From the NCBI RefSeq assembly GCF_030758935.1, contig NZ_CP132333.1, forward strand, positions 2,604,992 to 2,668,991: a DNA stretch of 64,000 bases, given 5' to 3'. Both the position numbers and the translations under genes were made by a program. The stretch's first letter is position 1; each line of letters opens with the position of its first letter. Of the stretch, positions 44,826-53,490 are shown one piece after another. Origin of the DNA: Geothrix sp. PMB-07 (lineage in GTDB: Bacteria > Acidobacteriota > Holophagae > Holophagales > Holophagaceae). Under the pieces are notes generated by a model. That model was not told where the DNA came from and made no database searches. It was given only the letters and a program-made list of their open reading frames with translations.

Positions 44826-44903
44826 CCCATCATCCCCAGGTCTTCCTTCCTGACCTGGGGCCCCTCCCTTTGCTTGCCCGGCAGAAGACGCTTCCGTTCT
44901 GAA

Positions 44904-47900
44904 TCACTGCCCGTTGCTGTTCACGGTGTTGGGGGCATAGGTCCCCGACGAGGCATCGTGGTAGATGCCCGTTCCCGCGTTACCGGTCACCGTGTTGTCC
45001 GTGACCACCGCCCCACTGCACCCCGTCAACAGCATCCCATCGCCCTTGTTGTTCATCACCCGGTTCCCGGTGATGGTCAGCTTCGTGGCCTGGCCATAGG
45101 TCTTGATCCCATTGTCCAGGTTGTCGTGGATGTAGTTGTTCCGGATGATGTTCGAATCGCAGCAGGAGAAGGCGATGCCGCCATCCTTGTAACTGGAGCC
45201 TCCGTTGCCGAAGACCTCGTTGTTCTCGATGATCGTGTTCGTCGCGAAGGTGTAGCTCATGTCGGCCTCTGAGGCGCCCTGCTGAATGCCGCCGCCCGCG
45301 TTGCCCGAGAAGATGCACTCGCTGATGTGGATGTTGTTGCAGGTCTGCCCGCCGTTCGGCTCCACGTCGATGCCGCACTCAGGGGCCGTGCCCTGGGTGT
45401 TCTTGAAGACCGAATTCTTCACCACCAGCCCATTGACGCTGGTGACGGACAATCCCTGGCGGCGGTTGTGGTCCGCGGTCACGTTGCAGAGGGTCACATT
45501 CGTGCAGAGGTCGGTGATGTAGAAGCCATCTCCCCAGCACTCTTTCGCGGTCACGCCCTGGATCACCACCTGATCCGAATTGTTGATGGAGAGGCCCATG
45601 CCCCATTCGCCACTGGTGCCCGAGTGGGCGCTGCGATCCCCCAGGAGGGTTCCCCCCACGACGTTGACCTTGCTGGCAAAACTGATGGCCACGATGGCGT
45701 AGGTTCCCGCCGAGTTCGGAATGGCTTTGAGGACCGCGCCTGCGGAAAGGCTCAGGGTCATGTTGCTCCCCAGGCGGATGCCCGAACTGTTCTGCTTCAC
45801 CGCATCGATCATGTAGGTGCCATCGGGAATCAGCACCGTGCCGCCTGTTCCGCTCACCGCATTCACCGCCTTCTGGATGGCGGCCGTGTCATCGGTCGTG
45901 CCATCACCCTTGGCGCCATAGGCCGAATCCCGGACATTCACCACCGTGGAAGCGGTGGGCGCAGGAGCGCAGCCACTTTGGATCAGGATGGCGGACGTTG
46001 CCGATTTGCTGGTGTCGCCCACACTCATGGCCGTCACTGTGTCGCTGCCGCTGGCGGGTGCCGTGTAGAGGCCGCTGCTGTCGATGCTGCCGTGCTGGGC
46101 GGACCAGACCACGCTGCTGCTGAAGGCGCCGGTCCCCGTCACCGTGGCGGTGAACTGCTTCTGGGTTCCGCCGCTCATCGACCAGGAAGCGGGGCTGATG
46201 GCCACGGCCGTGACCGTGGGCACCACAGGATCGGAACCGATCACCGTGACAGTGGCCGTGGCGGACTTGGTGGGATCCTGCACACTCTTGACCGTCACCA
46301 CATCGGTGCCGCTGGTGGCAGGAGCGCTGTAGAGGCCCGTTGCCGTGATCGTTCCCCGCTGGGCCGACCAGGTGGCTGCGGAGTTGTAGGAGCCAGTGCC
46401 GGACACAGCCGCGTTGAACTGGTTCTGGGTGCCCACATTGAGTGCCAGCGTCGGAGGATTCAGCGAAACAGAGCTGATGGTCGCGGCGGGGCCCTGTGGC
46501 GTGATGGTCACGCTGGAATCCGCGAAGACGCCCAATGGGCTCGTCACCCGCAGCCAGTAGGTCTGGGTGGAAGTGCAGCCGCTGCCTGCAGAAGCTGCAT
46601 TGACCGTGCCAGCCACGGGCTGGTCGCACCACACCGAGAGGATTAAATCATTTGCATTTGTGGTGGTCACCCCCGAGTTCGCATGGCTGGTGGCATCGGC
46701 GGAATCGCCCACCAGGGAGCGGCCATCCAGGACGGTGGCCAGAGTGCCTGAGGGACCCGAAATCACGTGGACCATGCACCCATCGTCGTAACTGTCACCC
46801 AGCAAGGAAGTGGTGATCGTCAGGGTGCCGCTGCTCTTGGCAATGGCGTAGTGCTGGAACATGGCGTTGTAGTGCACAGGTTCGAAGAGACCGCTGCCCA
46901 CCTGACTGTAGGTGTTCGACCCGCCATTGGCATTGTCGGTGACGGTCACGGTGGTGAGACCGCCCCCCCGAGCCGAAGTGACCACGATGAGATCCCCCGC
47001 CGACACGGAGATGCCCGTGGCTTGGGCGGTGTCAAAGGAGGCGACGCTGCGAACCGAGGCGGTCGACGCCACCCGGAACGCACTCATGAAAGAAAGCAGG
47101 GTGGTCGAACCCGGCGTGGTCACGGTCTGGGAATAGAGCCCCTGATTGGCCGCCTGCTGGGTGAAGGCATGGAAGATCAGGTTCGAGCCGGCCGGAACAA
47201 AACCGCCCTTGGCCACGGGAATGGGCACGCCAGACACGGGGCTCGCGCTGATGTCGCTGCCACCTAGGCTGGTGCCTACGATGGCCGTTCCCCCGGTGAA
47301 GGAGGGCGTGATGGTCACGTTCGTGGCACCAAACACAGGCGTGGTGCTGCTCGCCGAGAGGTTGGCCGTGGGGGCCGGGGCCACGGTGATGGTGCAGGCC
47401 GTGGCGGCCTGGATGCCCGCCGCGCTGGTCACAGTCAGGGTGTAGGTCTTGGTCGCGGACAGGATGCCCGTGCTGACCGGAATGCCTGAAACAACGGCGG
47501 TGCTGAGGTCCGAAGAGCCGGGTCCGGCGCTGCCAAGGGTGGCTGTTCCACCAGAAAAGGTGGGCGTGAGGGTGGTGCTGCTTCCGGAAGCCACCGTGCT
47601 GCTCGCGGCCACCAGGCTTCTGGCGATGGGAGCGACCACCACGGTCAGGGCGGCGCTGGCGGTTTTCGTCGGGTCCGCCACGCTGGTGGCGCTCAGGGTG
47701 TGGCTGCCCGCCGCCGCAGGAGCGGTGTAGGAGATGGTGCTCCCCGAACCCGCGATGGTTCCCACGGTGGCGTTGCCATTGGCGATGCCATCCACCTTCC
47801 AGGTGACGGCGGTATTGGGGGTGCCGGTGACCGCGGCCGTGAAGGAGGCGGACTGGCCTCCAAGCACCTGGGCCGCACTCGGCGTCAGGGCCACGCTGAC

Positions 47901-48866
47901 CGAAGCTCCCTGCTGTGGCGTGATGGTCACGCTCGAATCCACGAAGGCGCCTGAGAGATCCGTCACCCGCAACCAGTACGTCTGGGTGGCGACGAAGGCG
48001 CCACCGGTGGGGGCTGAAGCCGAAGTGATCTTGCTGGCGTTGGGCTGATCGCACCACACGGAGAGGATGAAGTCGTTGGCGTTGGCCGTGGTGGGGCCGG
48101 GGTTGGCGTGGCTGGTGGTATCGCCGGCATCGGCCACCACCGAGCGGGCATCCAGGACCGTTGCCAGAGTGCCAGTGGTCCCGGAAATCACATGCACCAT
48201 GCAGCCATCGTCATATTTGTCCCCCAGGAGCGAGGTGGTGATGGTCAATGTCCCCGTGCTTTTGGCGATGGCACAGTGCTGGAACAAGGCGTTGTAGTGC
48301 TTCGCCTCGAAGACGCTGCCCACCTGGCTGTAGGCATTCGATCCACCACTGGCGTTGTCTGAAAGGGTCACGGTGGTCAACCCGCCACCGCGGGCCGAAG
48401 TCACCACAATGAGATCGCCCGCCACCACGGAGATGCCCGTGGCCTTGGAAACCGTGAAGCAGGCGCTGCTGCGAAGCGAGGCCGCCGTTCCCACCTTGAA
48501 GGCGCTGATGAAGGAAAGCAGGGTGGTCGAAGCCTTGGATTTGACCGATTGGGAGTAGGTTCCAGTGCCGGTCACAGATTGACTGAAGGCTTGAAAGACC
48601 AGGTTCGAACCCGCGGGCCTGAACCCGGTCACAGGTACCGGGATGGCCACACCCGACGCAGCGCCGGCGCTGACATCTGAACCGCCCTGGCTCGTTCCCA
48701 CCAAGGCCGTCCCACCCGAGAACGTCGGCGTGATCGTCACATTGGTCGCCCCATAAGGTGGGGCCGTGGTGCTGGCCTTGATGCTGCCCGTGGGCGCGGC
48801 GGTCAGAACCACCATGCCTGAAAGCGCCATTCCCTGAAGCGAGGCTAGACATCGTCCGATTCGCAT
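44904..48866 (-). CDS. Large secreted Ig-repeat protein with C-terminal beta-helix domain
   Basis: 1320 residues; ATG at 48866 has GGAGGG ahead and a signal peptide with hydrophobic stretch follows. The chain is mostly bacterial Ig-like units plus two copies of a distinct domain (roughly 60-330 and 530-800), each with ISVVAGDLIVVTSARGGGL or ISVSAGDLIVVTSARGGGL and YDDGCMVHVISG. Two BIG2-like units follow, and the last 350 residues are a right-handed beta-helix (SAYGAKGDGTTDDTAAIQKA) close to the protein at 28999-30204. Surface protein; polysaccharide-related role is inferred. Confidence 0.85.
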   Translation of the reverse strand: MRIGRCLASLQGMALSGMVVLTAAPTGSIKASTTAPPYGATNVTITPTFSGGTALVGTSQGGSDVSAGAASGVAIPVPVTGFRPAGSNLVFQAFSQSVTGTGTYSQSVKSKASTTLLSFISAFKVGTAASLRSSACFTVSKATGISVVAGDLIVVTSARGGGLTTVTLSDNASGGSNAYSQVGSVFEAKHYNALFQHCAIAKSTGTLTITTSLLGDKYDDGCMVHVISGTTGTLATVLDARSVVADAGDTTSHANPGPTTANANDFILSVWCDQPNASKITSASAPTGGAFVATQTYWLRVTDLSGAFVDSSVTITPQQGASVSVALTPSAAQVLGGQSASFTAAVTGTPNTAVTWKVDGIANGNATVGTIAGSGSTISYTAPAAAGSHTLSATSVADPTKTASAALTVVVAPIARSLVAASSTVASGSSTTLTPTFSGGTATLGSAGPGSSDLSTAVVSGIPVSTGILSATKTYTLTVTSAAGIQAATACTITVAPAPTANLSASSTTPVFGATNVTITPSFTGGTAIVGTSLGGSDISASPVSGVPIPVAKGGFVPAGSNLIFHAFTQQAANQGLYSQTVTTPGSTTLLSFMSAFRVASTASVRSVASFDTAQATGISVSAGDLIVVTSARGGGLTTVTVTDNANGGSNTYSQVGSGLFEPVHYNAMFQHYAIAKSSGTLTITTSLLGDSYDDGCMVHVISGPSGTLATVLDGRSLVGDSADATSHANSGVTTTNANDLILSVWCDQPVAGTVNAASAGSGCTSTQTYWLRVTSPLGVFADSSVTITPQGPAATISSVSLNPPTLALNVGTQNQFNAAVSGTGSYNSAATWSAQRGTITATGLYSAPATSGTDVVTVKSVQDPTKSATATVTVIGSDPVVPTVTAVAISPASWSMSGGTQKQFTATVTGTGAFSSSVVWSAQHGSIDSSGLYTAPASGSDTVTAMSVGDTSKSATSAILIQSGCAPAPTASTVVNVRDSAYGAKGDGTTDDTAAIQKAVNAVSGTGGTVLIPDGTYMIDAVKQNSSGIRLGSNMTLSLSAGAVLKAIPNSAGTYAIVAISFASKVNVVGGTLLGDRSAHSGTSGEWGMGLSINNSDQVVIQGVTAKECWGDGFYITDLCTNVTLCNVTADHNRRQGLSVTSVNGLVVKNSVFKNTQGTAPECGIDVEPNGGQTCNNIHISECIFSGNAGGGIQQGASEADMSYTFATNTIIENNEVFGNGGSSYKDGGIAFSCCDSNIIRNNYIHDNLDNGIKTYGQATKLTITGNRVMNNKGDGMLLTGCSGAVVTDNTVTGNAGTGIYHDASSGTYAPNTVNSNGQ

Positions 48867-49061
48867 AAATCCCTCCGCAGTCGGATAAGGCAACGGAGGT
48901 GCCGAGAAAAAATCGGCCGGTGCGACTTGTGTTAGCCATTCAGTGACAAGGTTTGGGTCAACGAGTAACCCACATCGCTTGCACGCGAATCTGGACTTTG
49001 GATCTGTATTCCAGGATCCGGATTGATCGCGAAGCTAAGTCGTGATTCTGGATTGGGGCAT

Positions 49062-50366
49062 TCAGAACTGGGCGTGCAACCGCAGGGCGTAGAGGGCTGC
49101 GGGGCCGCGATCGCTGTTGTAGCCTGGGTTTGCGATGCGCTGCGCATCCAGCGTGGCCGTGAGGTACCGCCCCAGGGCCAGGGCGTAGTAGGCCTCGACA
49201 ATGCGCTCGGGCGCATAGCTCAGTCGGCCATCGCCCAGCAGGAAACCCTGGCCTCCAGCGCCGAGGTAGGCCTCGTGGTCGGGGCTCAGGCCATTCTGCA
49301 CATAGGCGGTCCCCACTCGATCCTGTGCACGCTGCCAGGCGGTTCCCTTCAGGGTGAAGCCCACCGAGGCAGAGCGATCTGCTTCTGTGAAGGCCCATGA
49401 TTCCGTGCGCCCATCGCTCCAGCTCCAGCGGGCGAAGGCGCCCAGATCCGCCGTGAGGGCCTGTTCCAGATTGAGCCCCCAGCCGCGCTTGGCCCGCCCG
49501 TAGGCACGCGTCGAAACCACATCCGGATCCTGCGGCCGCTCGGCCAGGCTCTGCCGGTAGTCTCCCATGCGCGTGGTGTTGCGGAAGGCCATGAGGCGCA
49601 CCGCCCCGGCCTGGCCGCCGAGGGCATGATCGTGCTCCAGCTCCACCACGTCCCCATGGGCGCGCGCGAAGCCGTGGTCCATCTCCAGCTGGTTGGCCTC
49701 CAGGGGTTCGGCGAAGCGACCGTGCCGCAGCACCCAGTCGTCCCAGTACAGCTCAGCGGCATAGCCCCAGGTGTAGCCCCGCGTGTCGGCCGGGTAATCC
49801 CAGGCGCCATGGCCCATCAGCGTCCAGTTGAGGAACTGGGAACGGGGGTCGTGGGCCAGGGCATTGGCATCGAAGACATCCATCACGCTGAACTTGCCCA
49901 CATGAACCACCAACCGCCGCGCGGCCTTGGAACCGGCCAGCTGGTGGGCATCGGCCTCCACTTTCTGGGACTCGCCGCCCAGGTCGAAGGTCTGCTTGAT
50001 CCACACACGGGCCACCGTGGCCCGAAAGTCCGTGCTCCCCACGCGGTACGTCTCACCGTTGGGCGCCCCCGCCAGACCGAGGACGCTGCTCACCCCCTTG
50101 CCCGCGGCGCCTTCGGCATCCACATACACCTCGGCGCCCGACCAGGGCCGCCAGCCCGCCATGAGCGTGGTGGTGAACGAGGTGGCCCGCTCGGGGCCCG
50201 GGCGCAGGCTGTGTTCACCCAGGTAGGGCGAGGCGAAGCTGCCCAGGGATTGGGTGACCACGGTGGCCTGGCCGTGCAGGCTCCAGTCCTCGGTCCCCTG
50301 AGCCATTAATAAGGAAGAACCCGTCAGGAGGAGGAAGGGAAGAAGAACTCGGCGGCAACGGAACAT
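49062..50366 (-). CDS. Carbohydrate porin, OprB-like
   Basis: 434 residues. Signal peptide (LLPFLLLTGSSLLMAQG). The mature part begins DWSLHGQATVVTQ and continues with GEHSLRPGPERATSFTTTLM, GLAGAPNGETYR and ends in the aromatic C-terminal LRLHAQF, as outer-membrane beta-barrels do. OprB-type porins take up sugars. The 70-base gap to the EamA gene holds nothing evident. Confidence 0.75.
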   Translation of the reverse strand: MFRCRRVLLPFLLLTGSSLLMAQGTEDWSLHGQATVVTQSLGSFASPYLGEHSLRPGPERATSFTTTLMAGWRPWSGAEVYVDAEGAAGKGVSSVLGLAGAPNGETYRVGSTDFRATVARVWIKQTFDLGGESQKVEADAHQLAGSKAARRLVVHVGKFSVMDVFDANALAHDPRSQFLNWTLMGHGAWDYPADTRGYTWGYAAELYWDDWVLRHGRFAEPLEANQLEMDHGFARAHGDVVELEHDHALGGQAGAVRLMAFRNTTRMGDYRQSLAERPQDPDVVSTRAYGRAKRGWGLNLEQALTADLGAFARWSWSDGRTESWAFTEADRSASVGFTLKGTAWQRAQDRVGTAYVQNGLSPDHEAYLGAGGQGFLLGDGRLSYAPERIVEAYYALALGRYLTATLDAQRIANPGYNSDRGPAALYALRLHAQF

Positions 50367-50436
50367 GGAAACACCATGGCAGAGGAGAGAATCAGAACGG
50401 GGACGGGCGTGTGACGGCGGTGTTGCCGCAACCTGC

Positions 50437-51318
50437 TTAGTGTCTTTCAGGCACCGGCGGCGCGAAAGCGCAGAGGGTCACGCCCGCCAGTACCAGCAGG
50501 GTGCCCACGGCCTGGAGGGGACGCAGGGGTTCGGAGAGCAGCAGCCAGCCGAACACCACCGTCGCCACAGGCTGGGTCATGAGGCCCATGGCGCCCATGT
50601 TGGTGGAGACATGGCCCATGCCCCATGTGATGAACCACCAGGCCACCACCTGGATGGCCACCCCCAGGGCCAGGAGGGCCCACCAGGAACGGGCCGGATA
50701 GCCCCGGAAGGCCTCGCCCTGCAGCAGGCCCAGGGCGCCGAAGAGGACCGTGCAGCTGAGCACCACCCAGAAGAGGGCCTCAGGGGCGCTGAGTTCCCGC
50801 CGGGCCCGGCCCAGGGCCAGGGTGAAGGCGCCGTAGGCCAATGAGGCCAGGGCGCCCAGCAGCTCACCCAGGCCCGAGCCCCAACGGGCTCCCTTGGCGA
50901 GGCCCAGCACCAGGGCCCCGGCCAGGGCCAGCAACATGCCCATCCAGAAGCGGCGGCGAAGCCGGGCCCCCAGCCACAGCACGGACACCACCGCCACCCA
51001 GATGGGCGCCAGGGTCACCAGCAGCGTGGCATTGGCGGCGCTGGTGTGGTGCAGGGCCGTATGCCACATCCACAGGTCCAGCACGAAGCAGGCGCCGGCC
51101 ACCAGGGCCCAGAGGCGGGCGCGGCCTGTATCAGGGCGGGCCGTGCCCCGGGCCATCAGCGCCACGAAGGGCAGCGCGAAGGCCATGCGGTAGAAGCCCA
51201 CCGCCAGAGGCCCGGCCGGGGCGGCCCAGCGCACCAGCATGGCGGCGAAGCCCAGGAGTGATGCGCCGAAAAGAAGGGAAGCCAGTCCTCGGGGATCCGG
51301 CGTCTTGTGAATGACCAT
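50437..51318 (-). CDS. EamA family transporter
   Basis: 293 residues, ten helices; PAGPLAVGFYRMAFALPFVA and NMGAMGLMTQPVATVVFGWL mark the two EamA repeats. Not close to the transporter at 26371-27279 beyond the family level. Substrate unknown. Confidence 0.85.
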   Translation of the reverse strand: MVIHKTPDPRGLASLLFGASLLGFAAMLVRWAAPAGPLAVGFYRMAFALPFVALMARGTARPDTGRARLWALVAGACFVLDLWMWHTALHHTSAANATLLVTLAPIWVAVVSVLWLGARLRRRFWMGMLLALAGALVLGLAKGARWGSGLGELLGALASLAYGAFTLALGRARRELSAPEALFWVVLSCTVLFGALGLLQGEAFRGYPARSWWALLALGVAIQVVAWWFITWGMGHVSTNMGAMGLMTQPVATVVFGWLLLSEPLRPLQAVGTLLVLAGVTLCAFAPPVPERH

Positions 51319-51342
51319 GCCACCAGCCTTGCAGGAAGCCCC

Positions 51343-51714
51343 TCAGGCCTCAATGGCCTCGGCCACCTTGGCGACCAGGGTCGCCGCATCCACGGGCTTG
51401 AGCAGGAACCCGGAAATGCCCAGCTGCTGCATGGTCTGGAGCAGGGCGTCATCCCGATGGGCAGAGACCACCAGGATGGGCAGGTCCCTCAGTGCCGCAT
51501 CCTCGCGCACGGCGCGCACCAGGCTCTCCCCGGGGCATTCGGGCATGAGGAAATCCACCAGCAGCAGATCCACTGGCGATTCCCGCAGCACCTGGAGCAC
51601 CTCGAAGAGGGAGGTGGGTTCCACTTCCACCGTCTCGTGGCCCTTGGCCCGCAGGGCTCCCGCGGCGAAGGCCCGGACCAGGCGGCTGTCATCCACGATG
51701 GCGATTCGGGACAT
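51343..51714 (-). CDS. Single-domain response regulator (CheY-like)
   Basis: 123 residues, receiver domain only: acidic pair DD near 8-9, phosphoacceptor Asp in LLLVDFLMP, conserved Ser in VVSAH, Lys in LLKPVD. AGGAG five bases before ATG. It must act by protein contact; the cognate kinase is not evident but two histidine kinases are 6 kb away. Confidence 0.9.
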   Translation of the reverse strand: MSRIAIVDDSRLVRAFAAGALRAKGHETVEVEPTSLFEVLQVLRESPVDLLLVDFLMPECPGESLVRAVREDAALRDLPILVVSAHRDDALLQTMQQLGISGFLLKPVDAATLVAKVAEAIEA

Positions 51715-51774
51715 GGATTCTCCTCAGCCCCTCATCGTCACGCCGATTCCAGAGATCAACAATGGACCGTTTTT

Positions 51775-52911
51775 TTAATTGGCCCACCGGGAGACCTGCT
51801 CCCAGATGTCCTCGTCCTGGCTGGGGCCGTTGAGCAGGATGGCGAAAACCCGCACCCGCCCGTCCAGCGTCTGCAGGTAGCCGCAGAGGCTCGTGACCTG
51901 GTCGAGGTGGCCGGATTTCACCCGCACCCGCCGGGTGAGGTTGGGGTCCTTCATGCGGAGCTTCCAGGGTTCCCCCCCGATGACCTTCAGGGACGCCACG
52001 AACTCCGGGCCCACGTCGAAGTCGTGGTAGGCCCCCCGGAGAATGATGGCCAGGGTCCTGGCCGAAAGGCGGTTGTCCTTGCTCAGGCCCGAGCCGTCGG
52101 TGATGCGCACAGCCTCAGGCCCCAGGTCGAAGCCGGTCCGGTAGAAGTCCTGGATGCGCTTGACGCCCCGGGGCCAGGAGCCACCGCCGAAGCTGCGCAC
52201 CAGCATCTCCACCATGAAATTGTTGGACCATTTGTTGATGTCCATGACCAGGGCCCGCAGGGGCGGCGAGGGCCAACTCAGTAGCTTGCGCGGCGTTCCC
52301 GCCGGGACCGCCCGGCCCTCGATGGCGATGCCCGTCTCCTGGAGAATCTGCTGGAGGGTGTCCCGGGACTGGCGCTCGGGGTCCGCCGCCTGGCGCCCAG
52401 CTTCGTTCCGATTGAAGTTCACGGAAAGGGGCAGCACGGAAGGCAGGGTGTCCGCCGTGGTGTTCTCCCAGCCCTGGGGCTGCCGCTGGCCGTCGAAGGC
52501 GCTCTGATCCAGCACGATGCTTCCGGTCACCCGCTGCAGGCCCTGCTTCTTGAGGGCCTGGGCCAGCAGCCAGATCCGCTCGCTCACCAGCAGGGGATCA
52601 CCGCCCCCCTTGAAGATGAGGTTCCCCTGGATGACGCCATCCTTCAGATCACCCCAAATTTCCGTTTCGAGGGCGCTATCAGGCTTCAGCGTCTTGAGCA
52701 GGGCATAGGTGCTGACCACCTTGGTGGTGCTGGCGGGCACCAGGGCCGTGTCCTCATGGAACCGTTCGAGGGCCTTGCCGGTCTGCACATCCCACAGCCC
52801 CGCGGATACGCTGATGCCGCGCGCCTCCAGTCTGCGGGCCCAGGCCTCCAGGCCTTGGGCGGAGAGGCTCAGGCAGCCCAGCAGAAGGGCCGCCGTGACT
52901 TTCCAGGACAT
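51775..52911 (-). CDS. dacB: D-alanyl-D-alanine carboxypeptidase/endopeptidase (PBP4 type)
   Basis: 378 residues, family S13. ATG at 52911, AAGGAG upstream in the end of the previous gene, signal peptide LLLGCLSLSAQG. Active site: PASTTK (SxxK), SNN in NKWSNNFMVEML, KSG in VRVKSGHLDQVTSLCGYL. It trims peptidoglycan side chains in the periplasm. Shorter than E. coli PBP4, probably lacking part of the insert domain. Confidence 0.9.
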   Translation of the reverse strand: MSWKVTAALLLGCLSLSAQGLEAWARRLEARGISVSAGLWDVQTGKALERFHEDTALVPASTTKVVSTYALLKTLKPDSALETEIWGDLKDGVIQGNLIFKGGGDPLLVSERIWLLAQALKKQGLQRVTGSIVLDQSAFDGQRQPQGWENTTADTLPSVLPLSVNFNRNEAGRQAADPERQSRDTLQQILQETGIAIEGRAVPAGTPRKLLSWPSPPLRALVMDINKWSNNFMVEMLVRSFGGGSWPRGVKRIQDFYRTGFDLGPEAVRITDGSGLSKDNRLSARTLAIILRGAYHDFDVGPEFVASLKVIGGEPWKLRMKDPNLTRRVRVKSGHLDQVTSLCGYLQTLDGRVRVFAILLNGPSQDEDIWEQVSRWAN

Positions 52912-52913
52912 CC

Positions 52914-53468
52914 TCACTCCTTTGAAGCGGGCTTGTCGGCGGGCTTGTCCGCCGGTTTGTCGGAGGCGCCCCCAGGCTTCAGTGCGGCGCCGCCCGAGTT
53001 CAGCGGGTTCGACAAGCCCAGCAGGTTCTGCTCCGCCGTGAACTGCCAGCCGTGGTACAGCGTGGTGTTCTGGTAGAGCCGGAAGGCGTTGCCGCCATTC
53101 GCATTGGTGAGGGTGCGCACACCGATGATGGGCAGCCCCTTGGTGTTGCCGGAAGCCCCGGGCTGCACCTGGGTGATGTACTCCCACTCGCCGTCGGGGG
53201 TCATGGGGTCTTTGTACTTCTGGCGCAGGATGCGGGGACGGATCTTCATCACCTCGTCCAGATCCGTGGGGTATTTCCCGGTCTTGGCGAAGTACACCCG
53301 CAGGGCGTTGGCGATGGCTTCGCCTCGGAAGATCAGCTCGGCCTCGTTCTCCCGCTGCACTTCCCGGATGACGCTGGGGCCCGCCTTCATCAGCAGGATA
53401 CCCATCGCCACGGCCAGGGCCAGCGCCAGGGCCATGGTGAATCCGCGCTGGGTTCGGTGGACGGACAT
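52914..53468 (-). CDS. Prepilin-like pseudopilin with repeat tail
   Basis: 184 residues; start ATG 53468 with GGAG five bases ahead. The N terminus has the GFT prepilin peptidase site (RGFTMALALALAVAMGILL) but the residue five after Phe, usually Glu, is Ala, so it may be an atypical pseudopilin. The body has the AELIFRGEAIANALRVYFAK and LDEVMKIRP parts seen in type II secretion pseudopilins. The tail is ADKPADKPADKPASKE. Located two bases before dacB and 22 after the HD-GYP gene; the set is likely cotranscribed. Confidence 0.7.
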   Translation of the reverse strand: MSVHRTQRGFTMALALALAVAMGILLMKAGPSVIREVQRENEAELIFRGEAIANALRVYFAKTGKYPTDLDEVMKIRPRILRQKYKDPMTPDGEWEYITQVQPGASGNTKGLPIIGVRTLTNANGGNAFRLYQNTTLYHGWQFTAEQNLLGLSNPLNSGGAALKPGGASDKPADKPADKPASKE

Positions 53469-53490
53469 GCTTGCTCCAGCCACCAGGGTA

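Noticed and set aside
52915-53187. Long upstream extension of the dacB frame to 53187
   Set aside because: The signal peptide and ribosome binding site place the start at 52911; the extension is antigenic shadow of the prepilin-like gene.
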